A program made the translations under genes and the position numbers. Below, piece by piece: positions 41,289 to 51,300 of a stretch of DNA of 64,000 bases. A model generated the notes under the pieces. The model did no database searches and was not told the DNA's origin. It saw only the letters and a list, made by a program, of their open reading frames with translations. Numbering within the stretch: the first letter of the stretch is position 1; every line of letters begins with the position of its first letter. The DNA comes from Pseudobacter sp. (GTDB lineage Bacteria > Bacteroidota > Bacteroidia > Chitinophagales > Chitinophagaceae): positions 496,001 to 560,000 of the forward strand of contig JAFIGX010000022.1 in assembly GCA_017849455.1 (NCBI GenBank), in the 5' to 3' direction.

Positions 41289-42209
41289 TCAGGCATTATC
41301 CGGTTCATTGATTGAAAAAATTTTAAGGATATTAAGGTAAAGCAACGGCGCTACAATGATATATGATTGTCCATTACAAACTAACAATCTGAATACTCCT
41401 GCCGGGCAATCGAATATCAATTTTCCGTCAATGCCGTAATCTCTATCTTCATCGGGTATCAGTTCGCCGACTTTTTTCTGCAAGTGGCTTTTGCCTGTAC
41501 CACTGCTGCCCAAGCTGATAATATGCAAGAGCTTGTTAGTCTTTCGGCTGGTGTAAACTAACCATGCTATGAGCCGGTCGAATTCTTCGCCTACGATGCC
41601 GCTTTTGCCGATTCGTTCGTTGGTAGTTTGTAGCAGGTCTTTACTTTGTAAAAATTGTAGCGCAGCTTCCTTTTCTTCTTGGGTGAGTGGCTTAATGATT
41701 TTGTTTTGTTCCTGCTGTTTGCTTTCTATTTGTTGCAGCTCGTAACGCTCGAACTCGTTTGTGATGTGGGATTAATCTTTACTTACTGCTGTTACGCCAA
41801 CTTCCAAACGGTCGGTAATAAGTCGGGGCAGTTTCTCTACCTGTTTGATGCTGTATAAATCCAAACGCTGCCTAATCGCCAGTGCTACTATATCAGGGTT
41901 GTTCAGACAGTGCCGGAACTTCCAGTTGATCTCTTCTACTTTTATTGTTAACCTGAGCCTGCCCAGTCCATCCAACCGGATGCCACCCAATATCGTGTAG
42001 GCGATTTCTTCGGTCGTGTAAGTGATGTCTTCAGGGTTGCCGGTATTTATTTTTAGCTCCGATTGGTGACAAAAAGTAATAGATTGGTTTAAACTTGTCA
42101 ACACCCATCTATCTTGTATAGTATGGATAAGTGCCTTACTTTTGTCCTGACAGCTTATTACAGGTACTTTATAATAAATTTTTATGATTTTAGGTGAACG
42201 TATTATCAT
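41289..42209 (-). pseudogene. Decayed mobile-element primase-like (CHC2/toprim type) gene
   Basis: Two minus-strand frames together recall one protein found on Bacteroidota mobile elements. Frame one (42209-41772) has I-T-Y-T-T-E-E-I-A-Y-T-I-L-G-G-I-R and R-L-D-L-Y-S-I-K-Q-V-E-K-L. Frame two (41770-41289), open but without an early ATG, has F-E-R-Y-E-L-Q-Q, F-D-R-L-I-A-W-L-V-Y-T-S-R-K-T-N, then a P-loop S-L-G-S-S-G-T-G-K-S and V-G-E-L-I-P-D-E-D. A stop separates the frames, the N-terminal zinc finger and toprim part is missing, and after P-D-E-D-R the sequence changes to unrelated text. The gene is dead. Confidence 0.6.
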
Positions 42210-42463
42210 AGTGCGGAAGCAACTTAAAATGTCGCAGGATGATTAGGCTAAGAAGGTCGGCACTTCCACTCCCATCATTGGCAGGTATGAACGCAATGAG
42301 ATAAAACCCTCTATTGAAGTGGCTAAAAAAAATTGCGGTTGGACTAAGTGTTACTGTTGATCACTTACTCGACGAGTCTAACAAAATGATGCTGGATAAA
42401 AAACTAATGAAGCGTACGGAAGATATTGAGGCTCAGCCAGCTGAAGAAATAGACAAAGTGTAA
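42184..42463 (+). pseudogene. XRE-family repressor pseudogene
   Basis: From the ATG at 42184 the frame reads G-E-R-I-I-I-V-R-K-Q-L-K-M-S-Q-D-D, then TAG where Leu is expected, then A-K-K-V-G-T-S-T-P-I-I-G-R-Y-E-R-N-E. This is a clear XRE helix-turn-helix. A run of eight A (42325-42332) then shifts the frame by one. In the next frame it continues I-A-V-A/G-L-x-V-T-V-D-H-L-L-D-E-S and runs to TAA at 42461. One nonsense and one frameshift mutation have thus inactivated it. It is probably the repressor of the same decayed mobile element as the primase remnant. Confidence 0.75.
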
Positions 42464-42551
42464 TTATTTTATTGATATGGCACTCTCACATCAGAAAGCA
42501 AAAAAAGCATTCGCTAAATAAAATAAAACTACCATTATAAAACATATTACG

Positions 42552-43001
42552 ATGCAAAGAAAAAATGTTTTGTTTCTTATAATCTTTCAACTTAGTTCTT
42601 TGTCTGTATTTTCTCAAAGTGATAGCGACAGCCTATTTAAAGCGGTAGAAAGAAATGATACAACTGCAATTAAAGTATATCTCAAAAACGGAGCGGATAT
42701 AAATCTTGTAAAGCAGAAAGGATGGGCAAAAGTTAATTTGCTTATTACTGCTGTAAATAAGAATCATCTAGAAACAGCCAAAATATTAATCCAAAATAAT
42801 GTAAATATCAACTGGAAAGATGGATTCAATACTACTGCACTAATGTATGCAGCCAATATTGGAAATATTAAAATGGTACGCTTCTTATTAGACAGCGGAG
42901 CTGATATAAAACATAAAGATGACAACGGAAACGATGCGCTTTCAACGGCCAAGAGCAAAAAGCATAAGGATGTAGTAAAATTGCTTAAAAATCATATGTA
43001 A
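42552..43001 (+). CDS. Secreted ankyrin-repeat protein
   Basis: This 149-residue protein has a signal peptide (residues 1-22, ending S-V-F-S-Q) followed by three to four ankyrin repeats. Signature turns are Y-L-K-N-G-A-D-I-N near residue 43, A-V-N-K-N-H-L-E-T-A-K-I-L-I near 65, T-A-L-M-Y-A-A-N-I-G-N near 98 and L-L-D-S-G-A-D-I near 115. It probably binds a protein in the periplasm. It lies between the mobile-element remnants and the Rhs immunity gene, with AT-rich codon use like that of imported genes. Ankyrin proteins occur as immunity or accessory proteins in some toxin loci. Here it points away from the rhs gene, so that role is a guess. Confidence 0.75.
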   Translation: MQRKNVLFLIIFQLSSLSVFSQSDSDSLFKAVERNDTTAIKVYLKNGADINLVKQKGWAKVNLLITAVNKNHLETAKILIQNNVNINWKDGFNTTALMYAANIGNIKMVRFLLDSGADIKHKDDNGNDALSTAKSKKHKDVVKLLKNHM

Positions 43002-43037
43002 ATACCCCTCCAAAAGATTTCTCTTATATCAATGCGG

Positions 43038-43400
43038 CTATCTAATTGGCGGAGTAGGTATAAAATTCACACCACTCACAATCAATAGAAATAGCATCCA
43101 AACAAGACTTACGCCAAATACAATTTTTACAAACCCTATAGAATCAAATGGCTTATAATACCAAATCAACAAAGAAAGGATAGCAACAATTGTAGAAATT
43201 ATCAGCATGGCAGAACTTATTTTCTGCCTTACGTTTATTGCCTTCTTCAATGCCTTATGCTCTTGATAAGTCAAATCTCTTTGTTCTACACTTTGAGGTC
43301 TAGCATTGACCAAACGATAAGATATCTCATATCGAAAAAGATATGTCAGCATCATTAGACAATAAAATACTACAAGCAATATATAAATTGTTCTTACCAT
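43038..43400 (-). CDS. Three-helix membrane protein, candidate immunity protein of the Rhs toxin
   Basis: This 120-residue protein has three predicted transmembrane helices (about residues 4-22, 60-80 and 90-112) and a charged central segment E-Q-R-D-L-T-Y-Q-E-H-K-A-L-K-K. Its ATG overlaps the last seven bases of rhs (stop TAA at 43396-43394), so it is translationally coupled. Position and coupling are those of a cognate immunity protein. A membrane location suggests that the toxin acts in the periplasm or membrane. No family recognised. Confidence 0.6.
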   Translation of the reverse strand: MVRTIYILLVVFYCLMMLTYLFRYEISYRLVNARPQSVEQRDLTYQEHKALKKAINVRQKISSAMLIISTIVAILSLLIWYYKPFDSIGFVKIVFGVSLVWMLFLLIVSGVNFIPTPPIR

Positions 43401-46400
43401 TTTCCCCCGCCTCCCGCTTTTCTAAATTTAGAATACATTGTTCCGTCAGTATACGGTTTCCCTGGATTAGGCATTTGTGAAGGTATAACGTTATACCCCA
43501 TACCACCCATACCATACTGCCATCGTTCCCCAACATTATTCAAGTTACCATTCTTAGGAAACGGTGCAATGCCTATATCCTTCATTTTTGCCAGCATACT
43601 TGAACCCGCTAATAATTGTTTACTTGATGCTGAAAGCAACCCAAATGCAGATGTTTTTTCATATAGGGGCTGTATTAAATTTTGCTCTTGCGACAATGCC
43701 ATCGCATCCCATGCTTTTGCAGCATCTCCTGTAAGCGGCGCCCCTTTGTATAGGGCCTGTAGTTTTGGAAAAACATCTTCAAAAATCATTCGATTACCTG
43801 TATTAGCAAAACTTCTCGCTTCCGGACTAGAATAGCCTAAAGCATCAGCAACACCGGTAGCATTAATTCCTGCCACCGAAGGATTCGCAAGTTCATTAAT
43901 TGCATATGCTACATCAGACGCTGCGCCAGCCCATCTTGTTTCAAAGCCTTTAGCATCGGTTGCACTTTGAAACCAACCATAAAAAGCAGCTCTTTGCTCA
44001 ATATTTGTATATTGTTCATACCCCTTTTCTTGCCCTAAGTTGTATTGATTTGCAGCAGCCCAAACATCAGTATTCCCTGTTCTGTCTGATGCCAGCCAAT
44101 GACCCTGCGAACCAATCTGTCCCTTTTTAAGAACTTCTAAATCGTGTTCCTTCGCATATTTCTTATACGCCCTATATGATTCAAATTCTAATAAACCAGT
44201 CGGGTCTGCAAACTTTATCGGATTATTGTAAAAGGCTCGATATACTGTCCAATCTGGAGCAACATCAGCAATAGGGTCTTGTTGATGCCATCTTCCTATC
44301 TGTGGGTCATAGTTCCTTGCACCAAAATCATATAATTCTAATCCACTACCATCGCTAAATTCTTTATTCTGTTTTTCCTTACTATTAAATCCAATTTTAT
44401 TTTCAGGAGTATTGCTCAAAGCCTTTGATGATATCCCCGCCATCGTCAACCCAAACGGATAATAGTGCGTCTCCTCCAATAACGATCCCTTCGTATGCAC
44501 TACCTGCAGGTTGTCGAAGAACACATTCACCGGGCTCTCATTGCTCACATAAACATAAAGATACCCATTCCTCGTCACTTCGATATTGCGGAGCTGCGAT
44601 TCTGCGTGGTCCTTCATCACCCCATTCCCGCCAACCCGACTAAAATTTCCTCCCACATATCTGAACTGCTCATCCAGCAACATCCAGTTGATATAGGCCC
44701 GTGGGGTCGTGCTGGTCCCATTGTTATCCCGGTCCGGGTGGCCCAGGTAACCTCCGATCGCGTTCACGATCGTGGACTGGCCTGTCAGATCCCCGGCCAA
44801 CACCCCCTTGCCTGAAGTGGCCCCACCTGGGGAACCCAATAGCCCCGTGATGATCCCTTCTACCGGTACTTGGTAATTGCTGCCACCCGTGTTGTTCTGA
44901 AAATAATAACTCTTCCCGAATATATCTATCTTGTCCCCACTCATCACTTTCAATGTCATGCCAAGTCCCGTTACCCCGCCATTGCTGCCTGCCACTGCCG
45001 ACAACCGGTACAATTTCTGACTGTTGGCCCCTGTGTTGCTGTTCGGGTTGTTGTTGTATGGCGGATTGCCATTGTTATTGGGATAGTCCGTAATCCCTGT
45101 GGCCATCGAGCGGTCTACCACATTAGCTGCATTGATCGTATAGAACTGGTTTTCTATGTAGATCGCATCCGTGGAACTGTTCACATTCCCTTCCAGCGTC
45201 GCTGCCGGGTATACCTGCTGCTCCGCCTCTTCCGTCAGCACCATCCGCACATTGCCCAAATGGTCTTTCACAAAATAATCATATTCGAACTTCGCCCCCA
45301 CCTGACCCTGGGCCTCCACATATCGGATCCGCCCTTCTTCCTGGCCAATATACTGCAAACGCTCCCTGTAATCTTCCGCCATAGGCCCACCCGCAGGGTT
45401 CAGCACTGTCCCACGACTCTCATATACCAATCCACCCAGGTAGCTCGTCGTGGTGGTCACCGTTTTGTTCAATACCGATTTGTCCTCCACGATCTTCCTG
45501 AGTTTGTTGCCCGTCGCATCATACTCGTACGTGATAGTTCCCTTGGGTGTCCCATCTGTTTTTCGCACCTTCACCCGCCAGGGCAGGTTCAAATGATTGT
45601 ATATGATCCCCTCCACACTCCCATCGCCGATATCCTTGTTCAGGTCTTTGGTCAGATTTCCGTTCGCATCATAGGTATAGTCCGTGATCGTGTTGATGTC
45701 CACACTCCCCGGACTGCCGATATAATTGTTCTTCTGCGTCTTCTGCGGATGGTTCCCACTGGTGCGGAAGTCGCCCAGTTTTGTCTGTTCATCATTGACG
45801 AAGTCGATCACATTCCGTAGCCGGTTGCCACCATTCATATATGTGTACCGAAGGTCATCTATCTGTTTGCTGCCGCTCACCGTCTGACCCCATTGCTGCA
45901 TCCTTTTGATATTCCCATTCTCATCATAGGCCGACGATACGTCGGTCCCATCGCCCATCATCATATCATAGTTGATGTTCGCATTGTCCACATATCCGCT
46001 TCCGTTATACTGACTGAAATCCCCGGCCAGCAACCGGTTCGATCCATCATACCGGTACCCGTATGCCCGGCGCTCCCCATCTCCACGGCTCCGCCATTTC
46101 GTGCCCGAAATATTCCCATTGTACTGGTTCTGTTCAAAACCCTGATCATAGCTCAGTTCCATCCCGAACCAGCGGTTGTTCGAGGTATTGTTCGAATAAT
46201 CTTTGTTGATCCCTTTTAGCCAGCCACGCACATGATAGCTGTAGTCCAGCGTCTCTACCGCTGATGAGGTATAACTCCCGCTCAGGTCTTTTTTGCGGCC
46301 CAGTTTTTTGGTCTGCAATTGTCCCAGTTCATCATAGCTGTTCTCCACGATCAGGGCCTTCTTCGTATTGTCGTCATTGAGTGTTTTCCATATTTTCAAT

Positions 46401-48250
46401 AGCCGCCCCGCATGATCGTATTCCATCGTCGTGCGTACCCGTGTGCCGGGGGTCGATGCCGAACCCGGATGCGTTTGCACCAGGTAGTTGCCCAACATCT
46501 GACCTGTAAAATTATATTGGTTCGTCACCACGTCCAGTCCGCCGGCCGCATTATCCGATTGGGTCTGGATAATTCGGGCACGATCATCATAATAATGTAC
46601 CGTGCTCAACCAGCTTCCTGCTTCCAGGTGATCAGGGTCCGCCAGCAGACGCACTTTGCTGCCTGTGACCAACCCCATCGTTCCCGGGTATGCCTGGGCA
46701 GGGATCGCCACCACGTTCCATTGCCCGCTTGTCTCCGTTTCCAGTTTGCTTTTGTCAGCGGTACTGTATTGCCGGCCCGTCCAGTTGTAATCATCATAGT
46801 AAGTCAGCGTCAGTGGAATGAACACGCTGCCCGGCGGCACAGGGTTCTTGTTCACCGCCATCCCTTCTATCACTACCGTCTCCCCGTCCGCACCACCGGC
46901 GCCTCCGACGATCTCTGCCGTGAACTCTCCACCATTCGCACTCTCGAAGTTCGTCTCAAGGGAGATGTTCCGCAGCGCCGTATAATTCCCCGACGTATTG
47001 GGCTGGTCCAGCACCAGATCGATTGGAGGGCCCGGTACCGGGTTCGGCGATGTGCTCGTCTGCGTCGTTACCACTCCCTGTAATTGATCGCGGGTATTCC
47101 CATACGTTAGCATGCCTGTCAACACAGGACGGTTCAACCCATCGTACAATGTTCCCAGCCACTGCTGTCTGTTCCGCAGGTTCCCATCCTGGGTGAATAC
47201 CAGCCGGTCTCGAACATCATACACCATATATACCCATCCTGCTCCCGGTACCTTTTTGGCGATCATCCGCCTCCTGGCATCGTATTCATACCGGAAACAG
47301 CCTTCATTGATCACATCCACCGTCAACTGCCAGTTCGCTTGTATCTGTGCCACGGCTTTGGGTGGGATCACGAACCGTAACTGGTTCAGCTCATCATATA
47401 CATAATACGTACTTAAAAATCCGGTGTAGCCGCTATAGTCCGATGCGATCGTTCCTACCTGCACTTTTTTGAGCACAACCTGCCCTTCCTTGTCTTTGTA
47501 TTCCACTACGGCATGACCGTCCTCGTCCACCGTCACTGTTTTGTATAGTTCCCCCAACCCGTATTCTCCGCTGCTGACGGGAATGTTGGTCGTTATATCA
47601 TTGTTCGTGTACGTGAGCGCGTCATAGCCGGTTCGCCAGATCCGTACTCCGTCGGCGGCACTGTTAACCAGGTATCGATGCGATACCCCCAATCCCTGCT
47701 GCGTCCAGCTATTGCCCCGGCCAGTTACCTTGTTCACCCGGTTCAGCGGGCTGGCCTCATAGTCTGTTTTATTGTAGAAAATATTTTCTCCGCCGTATTG
47801 CGTTTGCAGGTAGCTCTTTTGTTCGGTGAATGGGTCCGGCCGGAACAACCCGTCCCCCATCGGAGATAGGTATGGCATGAACTGGTAGGCTTCTCTGCCG
47901 AACTCATCATACACAACCGGAGATACCAGGTCTTTCCCCATCGGGCTCACCTGGCGTACCACTCCCTGCAGCGGACGGCCCAGTCCGTCCACATATTGTG
48001 TCGTCTGACGAACATACTCTTTGCCCGCTCCCACCAGTGCTCCGGGGTCTGTGATCGGGCCCAGCGCTTCCCAGGTACGTACGTAGTTGATCCTGGCAAG
48101 AGGGTTGTAACCTGCAGGTGTATACGTACTCACACTCCCCGCCGACGAGCCGTTCGGTTTGTTCGAGGGTGCCTGGGCGTTGAGTGTAGCCGATAGTAAT
48201 ATGGAAAGCGCTGTGATCGCAATCCCTTTGACTATATTTTGACGATCCAT
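43394..48250 (-). CDS. Rhs-repeat polymorphic toxin with DUF6443-type N-terminus
   Basis: This 1618-residue protein has a signal peptide (ending L-N-A-Q, about 26). Next comes a DUF6443-like region (Y-V-D-G-L-G-R-P-L-Q-G-V near residue 88), many Y-D-x-x-G-R/N-L YD repeats forming the Rhs cage, and the core end with G-R-W-H-Q-Q-D-P-I-A-D and F-A-D-P-T-G near residue 1350. The last 268 residues form the tip: W-A-A-A-N-Q-Y-N-L-G-Q, Y-T-N-I-E-Q-R-A-A-F-Y-G-W-F, I-F-E-D-V-F-P-K-L, then a Gly/Lys tail. I recognise no activity. The DNA changes from GC-rich core to AT-rich tip near 44.4 kb, which marks a recombination junction. It is third in a four-gene operon. Confidence 0.87.
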   Translation of the reverse strand: MDRQNIVKGIAITALSILLSATLNAQAPSNKPNGSSAGSVSTYTPAGYNPLARINYVRTWEALGPITDPGALVGAGKEYVRQTTQYVDGLGRPLQGVVRQVSPMGKDLVSPVVYDEFGREAYQFMPYLSPMGDGLFRPDPFTEQKSYLQTQYGGENIFYNKTDYEASPLNRVNKVTGRGNSWTQQGLGVSHRYLVNSAADGVRIWRTGYDALTYTNNDITTNIPVSSGEYGLGELYKTVTVDEDGHAVVEYKDKEGQVVLKKVQVGTIASDYSGYTGFLSTYYVYDELNQLRFVIPPKAVAQIQANWQLTVDVINEGCFRYEYDARRRMIAKKVPGAGWVYMVYDVRDRLVFTQDGNLRNRQQWLGTLYDGLNRPVLTGMLTYGNTRDQLQGVVTTQTSTSPNPVPGPPIDLVLDQPNTSGNYTALRNISLETNFESANGGEFTAEIVGGAGGADGETVVIEGMAVNKNPVPPGSVFIPLTLTYYDDYNWTGRQYSTADKSKLETETSGQWNVVAIPAQAYPGTMGLVTGSKVRLLADPDHLEAGSWLSTVHYYDDRARIIQTQSDNAAGGLDVVTNQYNFTGQMLGNYLVQTHPGSASTPGTRVRTTMEYDHAGRLLKIWKTLNDDNTKKALIVENSYDELGQLQTKKLGRKKDLSGSYTSSAVETLDYSYHVRGWLKGINKDYSNNTSNNRWFGMELSYDQGFEQNQYNGNISGTKWRSRGDGERRAYGYRYDGSNRLLAGDFSQYNGSGYVDNANINYDMMMGDGTDVSSAYDENGNIKRMQQWGQTVSGSKQIDDLRYTYMNGGNRLRNVIDFVNDEQTKLGDFRTSGNHPQKTQKNNYIGSPGSVDINTITDYTYDANGNLTKDLNKDIGDGSVEGIIYNHLNLPWRVKVRKTDGTPKGTITYEYDATGNKLRKIVEDKSVLNKTVTTTTSYLGGLVYESRGTVLNPAGGPMAEDYRERLQYIGQEEGRIRYVEAQGQVGAKFEYDYFVKDHLGNVRMVLTEEAEQQVYPAATLEGNVNSSTDAIYIENQFYTINAANVVDRSMATGITDYPNNNGNPPYNNNPNSNTGANSQKLYRLSAVAGSNGGVTGLGMTLKVMSGDKIDIFGKSYYFQNNTGGSNYQVPVEGIITGLLGSPGGATSGKGVLAGDLTGQSTIVNAIGGYLGHPDRDNNGTSTTPRAYINWMLLDEQFRYVGGNFSRVGGNGVMKDHAESQLRNIEVTRNGYLYVYVSNESPVNVFFDNLQVVHTKGSLLEETHYYPFGLTMAGISSKALSNTPENKIGFNSKEKQNKEFSDGSGLELYDFGARNYDPQIGRWHQQDPIADVAPDWTVYRAFYNNPIKFADPTGLLEFESYRAYKKYAKEHDLEVLKKGQIGSQGHWLASDRTGNTDVWAAANQYNLGQEKGYEQYTNIEQRAAFYGWFQSATDAKGFETRWAGAASDVAYAINELANPSVAGINATGVADALGYSSPEARSFANTGNRMIFEDVFPKLQALYKGAPLTGDAAKAWDAMALSQEQNLIQPLYEKTSAFGLLSASSKQLLAGSSMLAKMKDIGIAPFPKNGNLNNVGERWQYGMGGMGYNVIPSQMPNPGKPYTDGTMYSKFRKAGGGGKW

Positions 48251-48309
48251 AAGCCGGGTATTAGGGTTGTTCCTGATATGACTTTTGTCAGAATTTATTC
48301 TATATTAGT

Positions 48310-51300
48310 TTACTGTGCCACTTTATACCGGTATTCAAACGACTGCAAAATATTCTCTTCCCGGTCCCGGACCCGAAGCAGGCGATTGAAATCATCGTAT
48401 TCGAAACGGGTTGGAATATTGCGCGCATCCTGTTGCGTGTTAAGTCCAACAAGCGGTATAAAAGTCCTGGTTGTTACAATAGCATTGCTCAGACCGGGAT
48501 CAGATCGAAGCGGAGCCAGGAAATTCAACACCTGGCTTTCAGTAGGATTGGTCAAATTGCGAAAAGCATCCACTGCTGCGCTTCCACCCAGAATGGACTG
48601 AACAGTACTGTTATCAGCATTCTCAATCTTAGCGATCACACTCTGACCGCCGTAACCCCAGACGTAGCAGGATTTCGAATCGCCGGCCGAAGATATACTC
48701 AGCGGATTGCCACGATCATCGTACGCAAGGAATCGTTCCCTGACCGCTACTGGTTTATTCAGTACCTGTGTTTCAATAAAGCTGGGGACATAAATACCGG
48801 TATAGGGGGAATAATAATTTATTCTTTGGAGATCGAGCTGTTGAACAGCATTCGAGTGAATAATTTCAACCTCACGATCGAGAAGATGGTTATTTACCAT
48901 CGATTGATAAACACCGGTCGGATCAAGACTATTTTGGACCATGTAGGCTGGCCTGCGCACCTTCGTGAAATTGATCTCCCCCTTACTGTTTTGTGTTTTC
49001 TCCTCTGCTAATAGCTTATCCTGTTCATTATACTTGAATTCTTTTCTTTGGGTAATTGATTCCTGTCCACCTTTTCCTACTACATAAGTGGTTTCCGTCA
49101 TAGCGTCCAACTTGAACCACCTGCTGAACATGGGATACCATACAATGGTGAAAGCCTTGAATTGATCCTGTAAATTTCCTGGCTGGGGATTGGGGAAATC
49201 GAATAGTTTTTGGACTACATAATTATCAAAACTATTATACGGATTGACCGCTAACTGATACTCCCAGGATTGCACTTTGTCGATCTCGAAATTACCTGAC
49301 CTTTTTGCGCCCAGATATCTGTAGGTCTCCAATCCATTGACCCAGCCTGAGTTGGAGGTTGGGACTGCGGGAATGAAATCACCCAAGATCCAGACGCCAG
49401 TCATATCCGGAGAGATGAAAAATTGACTGGCTATAAATGAAGATTCGTTCGCATCCATTAGTTCGGTAACAGATGAATAAGCTATCGGGGAGCCACCCAG
49501 TGTATTCAGTCCCCAGCGATAGTTTGAAGTAATCTTGTAGATATCATTGTCAGCTGTCTCAATTCCACCTGTACCTTCACCTGTACAATATTCATCATGA
49601 ACAACTGTTCTTATTTTCGAAGAGAATCCACCAGTATACACATCTGCTTTATTAGCCGAAGTATTGGTATTATATGATAGGATATTTCCATCTTTGTTGA
49701 ATGAATGATACCGATAAGCTCTCACTATATCAGGGCCATATTGAGAACGAGTTATGACCTGCCTGACCCTTTGGCCAAAATATGGTTTTTCTTCAGTAAC
49801 GGTGTTCTTGATATATGATTGAACAATGTAATCTACCTGTGTTCTATATCCATGCAAGGTGAACCGGAATTGATAGGAATGGGTAGGGTCTAAATTAATT
49901 GTTCCATTATATTGCTCGAACAATCGCATAGAAATACTCTCATGGGAAATAGGGTCTCCGGGAAGCTGCACGGCTTGATCGAGTGTAACATCCCAAAGTT
50001 GGCAGTCCACCCACCAGATCGAGCCATCATTGTCATTTTCAAATGGCCCTCCAAAATAGCCTGAGTAAACACTTATTTGTACTCCCTGTCCATACGAAAC
50101 TGTGAAATTTGAAGAACTGATTAATCGATCTGAACCTGACACATTTGTATTGACGAAAGTTTCCTGGATAGGCGGTGCAGGTTCTGTCACCTCACTGGTA
50201 CTGGTATAAGAGTTCGGTTCATAAATAATTGTATCTATTCCACCTGTAGGATAAATGATCCTGTTCAATAATCCTATTGCAGAGGCCACGCCGTCAAATC
50301 CCCTGTTTCCCAGAAATCCTTGGGTACTCAGGAAGTCCTTGAATTGATCAACGTTCTGATTACTCCCCCAAGAATTCATAAGATGATCTTGCGGAATAAA
50401 TCCGGTGTTCGGTTTTGCATTATAATATCCCGCAACGTCTTGTGAAAAAGTGAAGCGATGTCTCAATTGACTGGGATTGAGATATCCAAACTGATATTCC
50501 TGGTAGGTTGAGTTTTGAACACTATTGATCCGGTAAGAGCTCAGGAAATAGCGGGTCTTTAGGGGCGTAATGTAGGATTGTGCAGGTAACGATCCCTGTA
50601 GTCTCAACTCAACAGCCTCACTGGAAACAATTTCATCGTATTGAAATTCATGTTGAGCTACCAGGTGATCTGCTTTATCAAAAAGGTTGATCTTACTGAT
50701 CAGTTTCTCGTTTCCTAAATCGTTGCGAAGGCCCGGCTTATAGTCGACCGTAACCCGGAAATTTTTTCCTATAACGGATTGAAGGTATTTTGTATTTGTC
50801 CACTTTTCACGTGCACAATTTTGTGTGCCTTGTGAAATATCAGTACGACAAATTCTATTTAAAATGCTCAAATAACCTGATTCTTCATAGTCATGAATGA
50901 AATCATATTGGAGTGTTCCGTAATTAAAGAGTACCGTATCTTTTACTGGAGAAACTATTTTGGTCAGAAACCAGGCAGTAGTAACGCTATTCATGTAAGG
51001 GGCAGCCTCATCACATAGGTTATCATTATAATTGCCCGAATATTCATTATCTCCATTAAGACCAAAGAAATATTTTATACCGTTATTTTTCGTAACAATA
51101 AAGGAATAAGGAACAGTAGAAAGCACTTCAATAAAAACCGTATCCTGGTGATTAAGCAAAACAGGCTGGTTATCCTTGATGATAAAGCTCCCGCTTTCAC
51201 CGAAAATGTTATATGAAAAAAGATCGTACTCAGTATCTTTTCCAGACCCATTCGCATTGCTGTTGGCAACGCTTTTCAGGTAGTTCAGATTTGCCTGAGT

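Noticed and set aside
41087..41308. 73-residue open frame as a real gene
   Set aside because: It runs through the Rhs remnant in a shifted frame and joins unrelated sequence; it has no coding signature.
42477..42521. 14-codon open frame after the XRE pseudogene
   Set aside because: Too short and basic to call; perhaps the remnant start of a further mobile-element gene.
44870..47083. Long plus-strand open frames over the rhs gene (for example 44870-45820 and 46412-47083)
   Set aside because: They are antisense to the YD repeats, rich in His, Arg and Ile, and lack any domain; they arise from the repetitive codon use of rhs.
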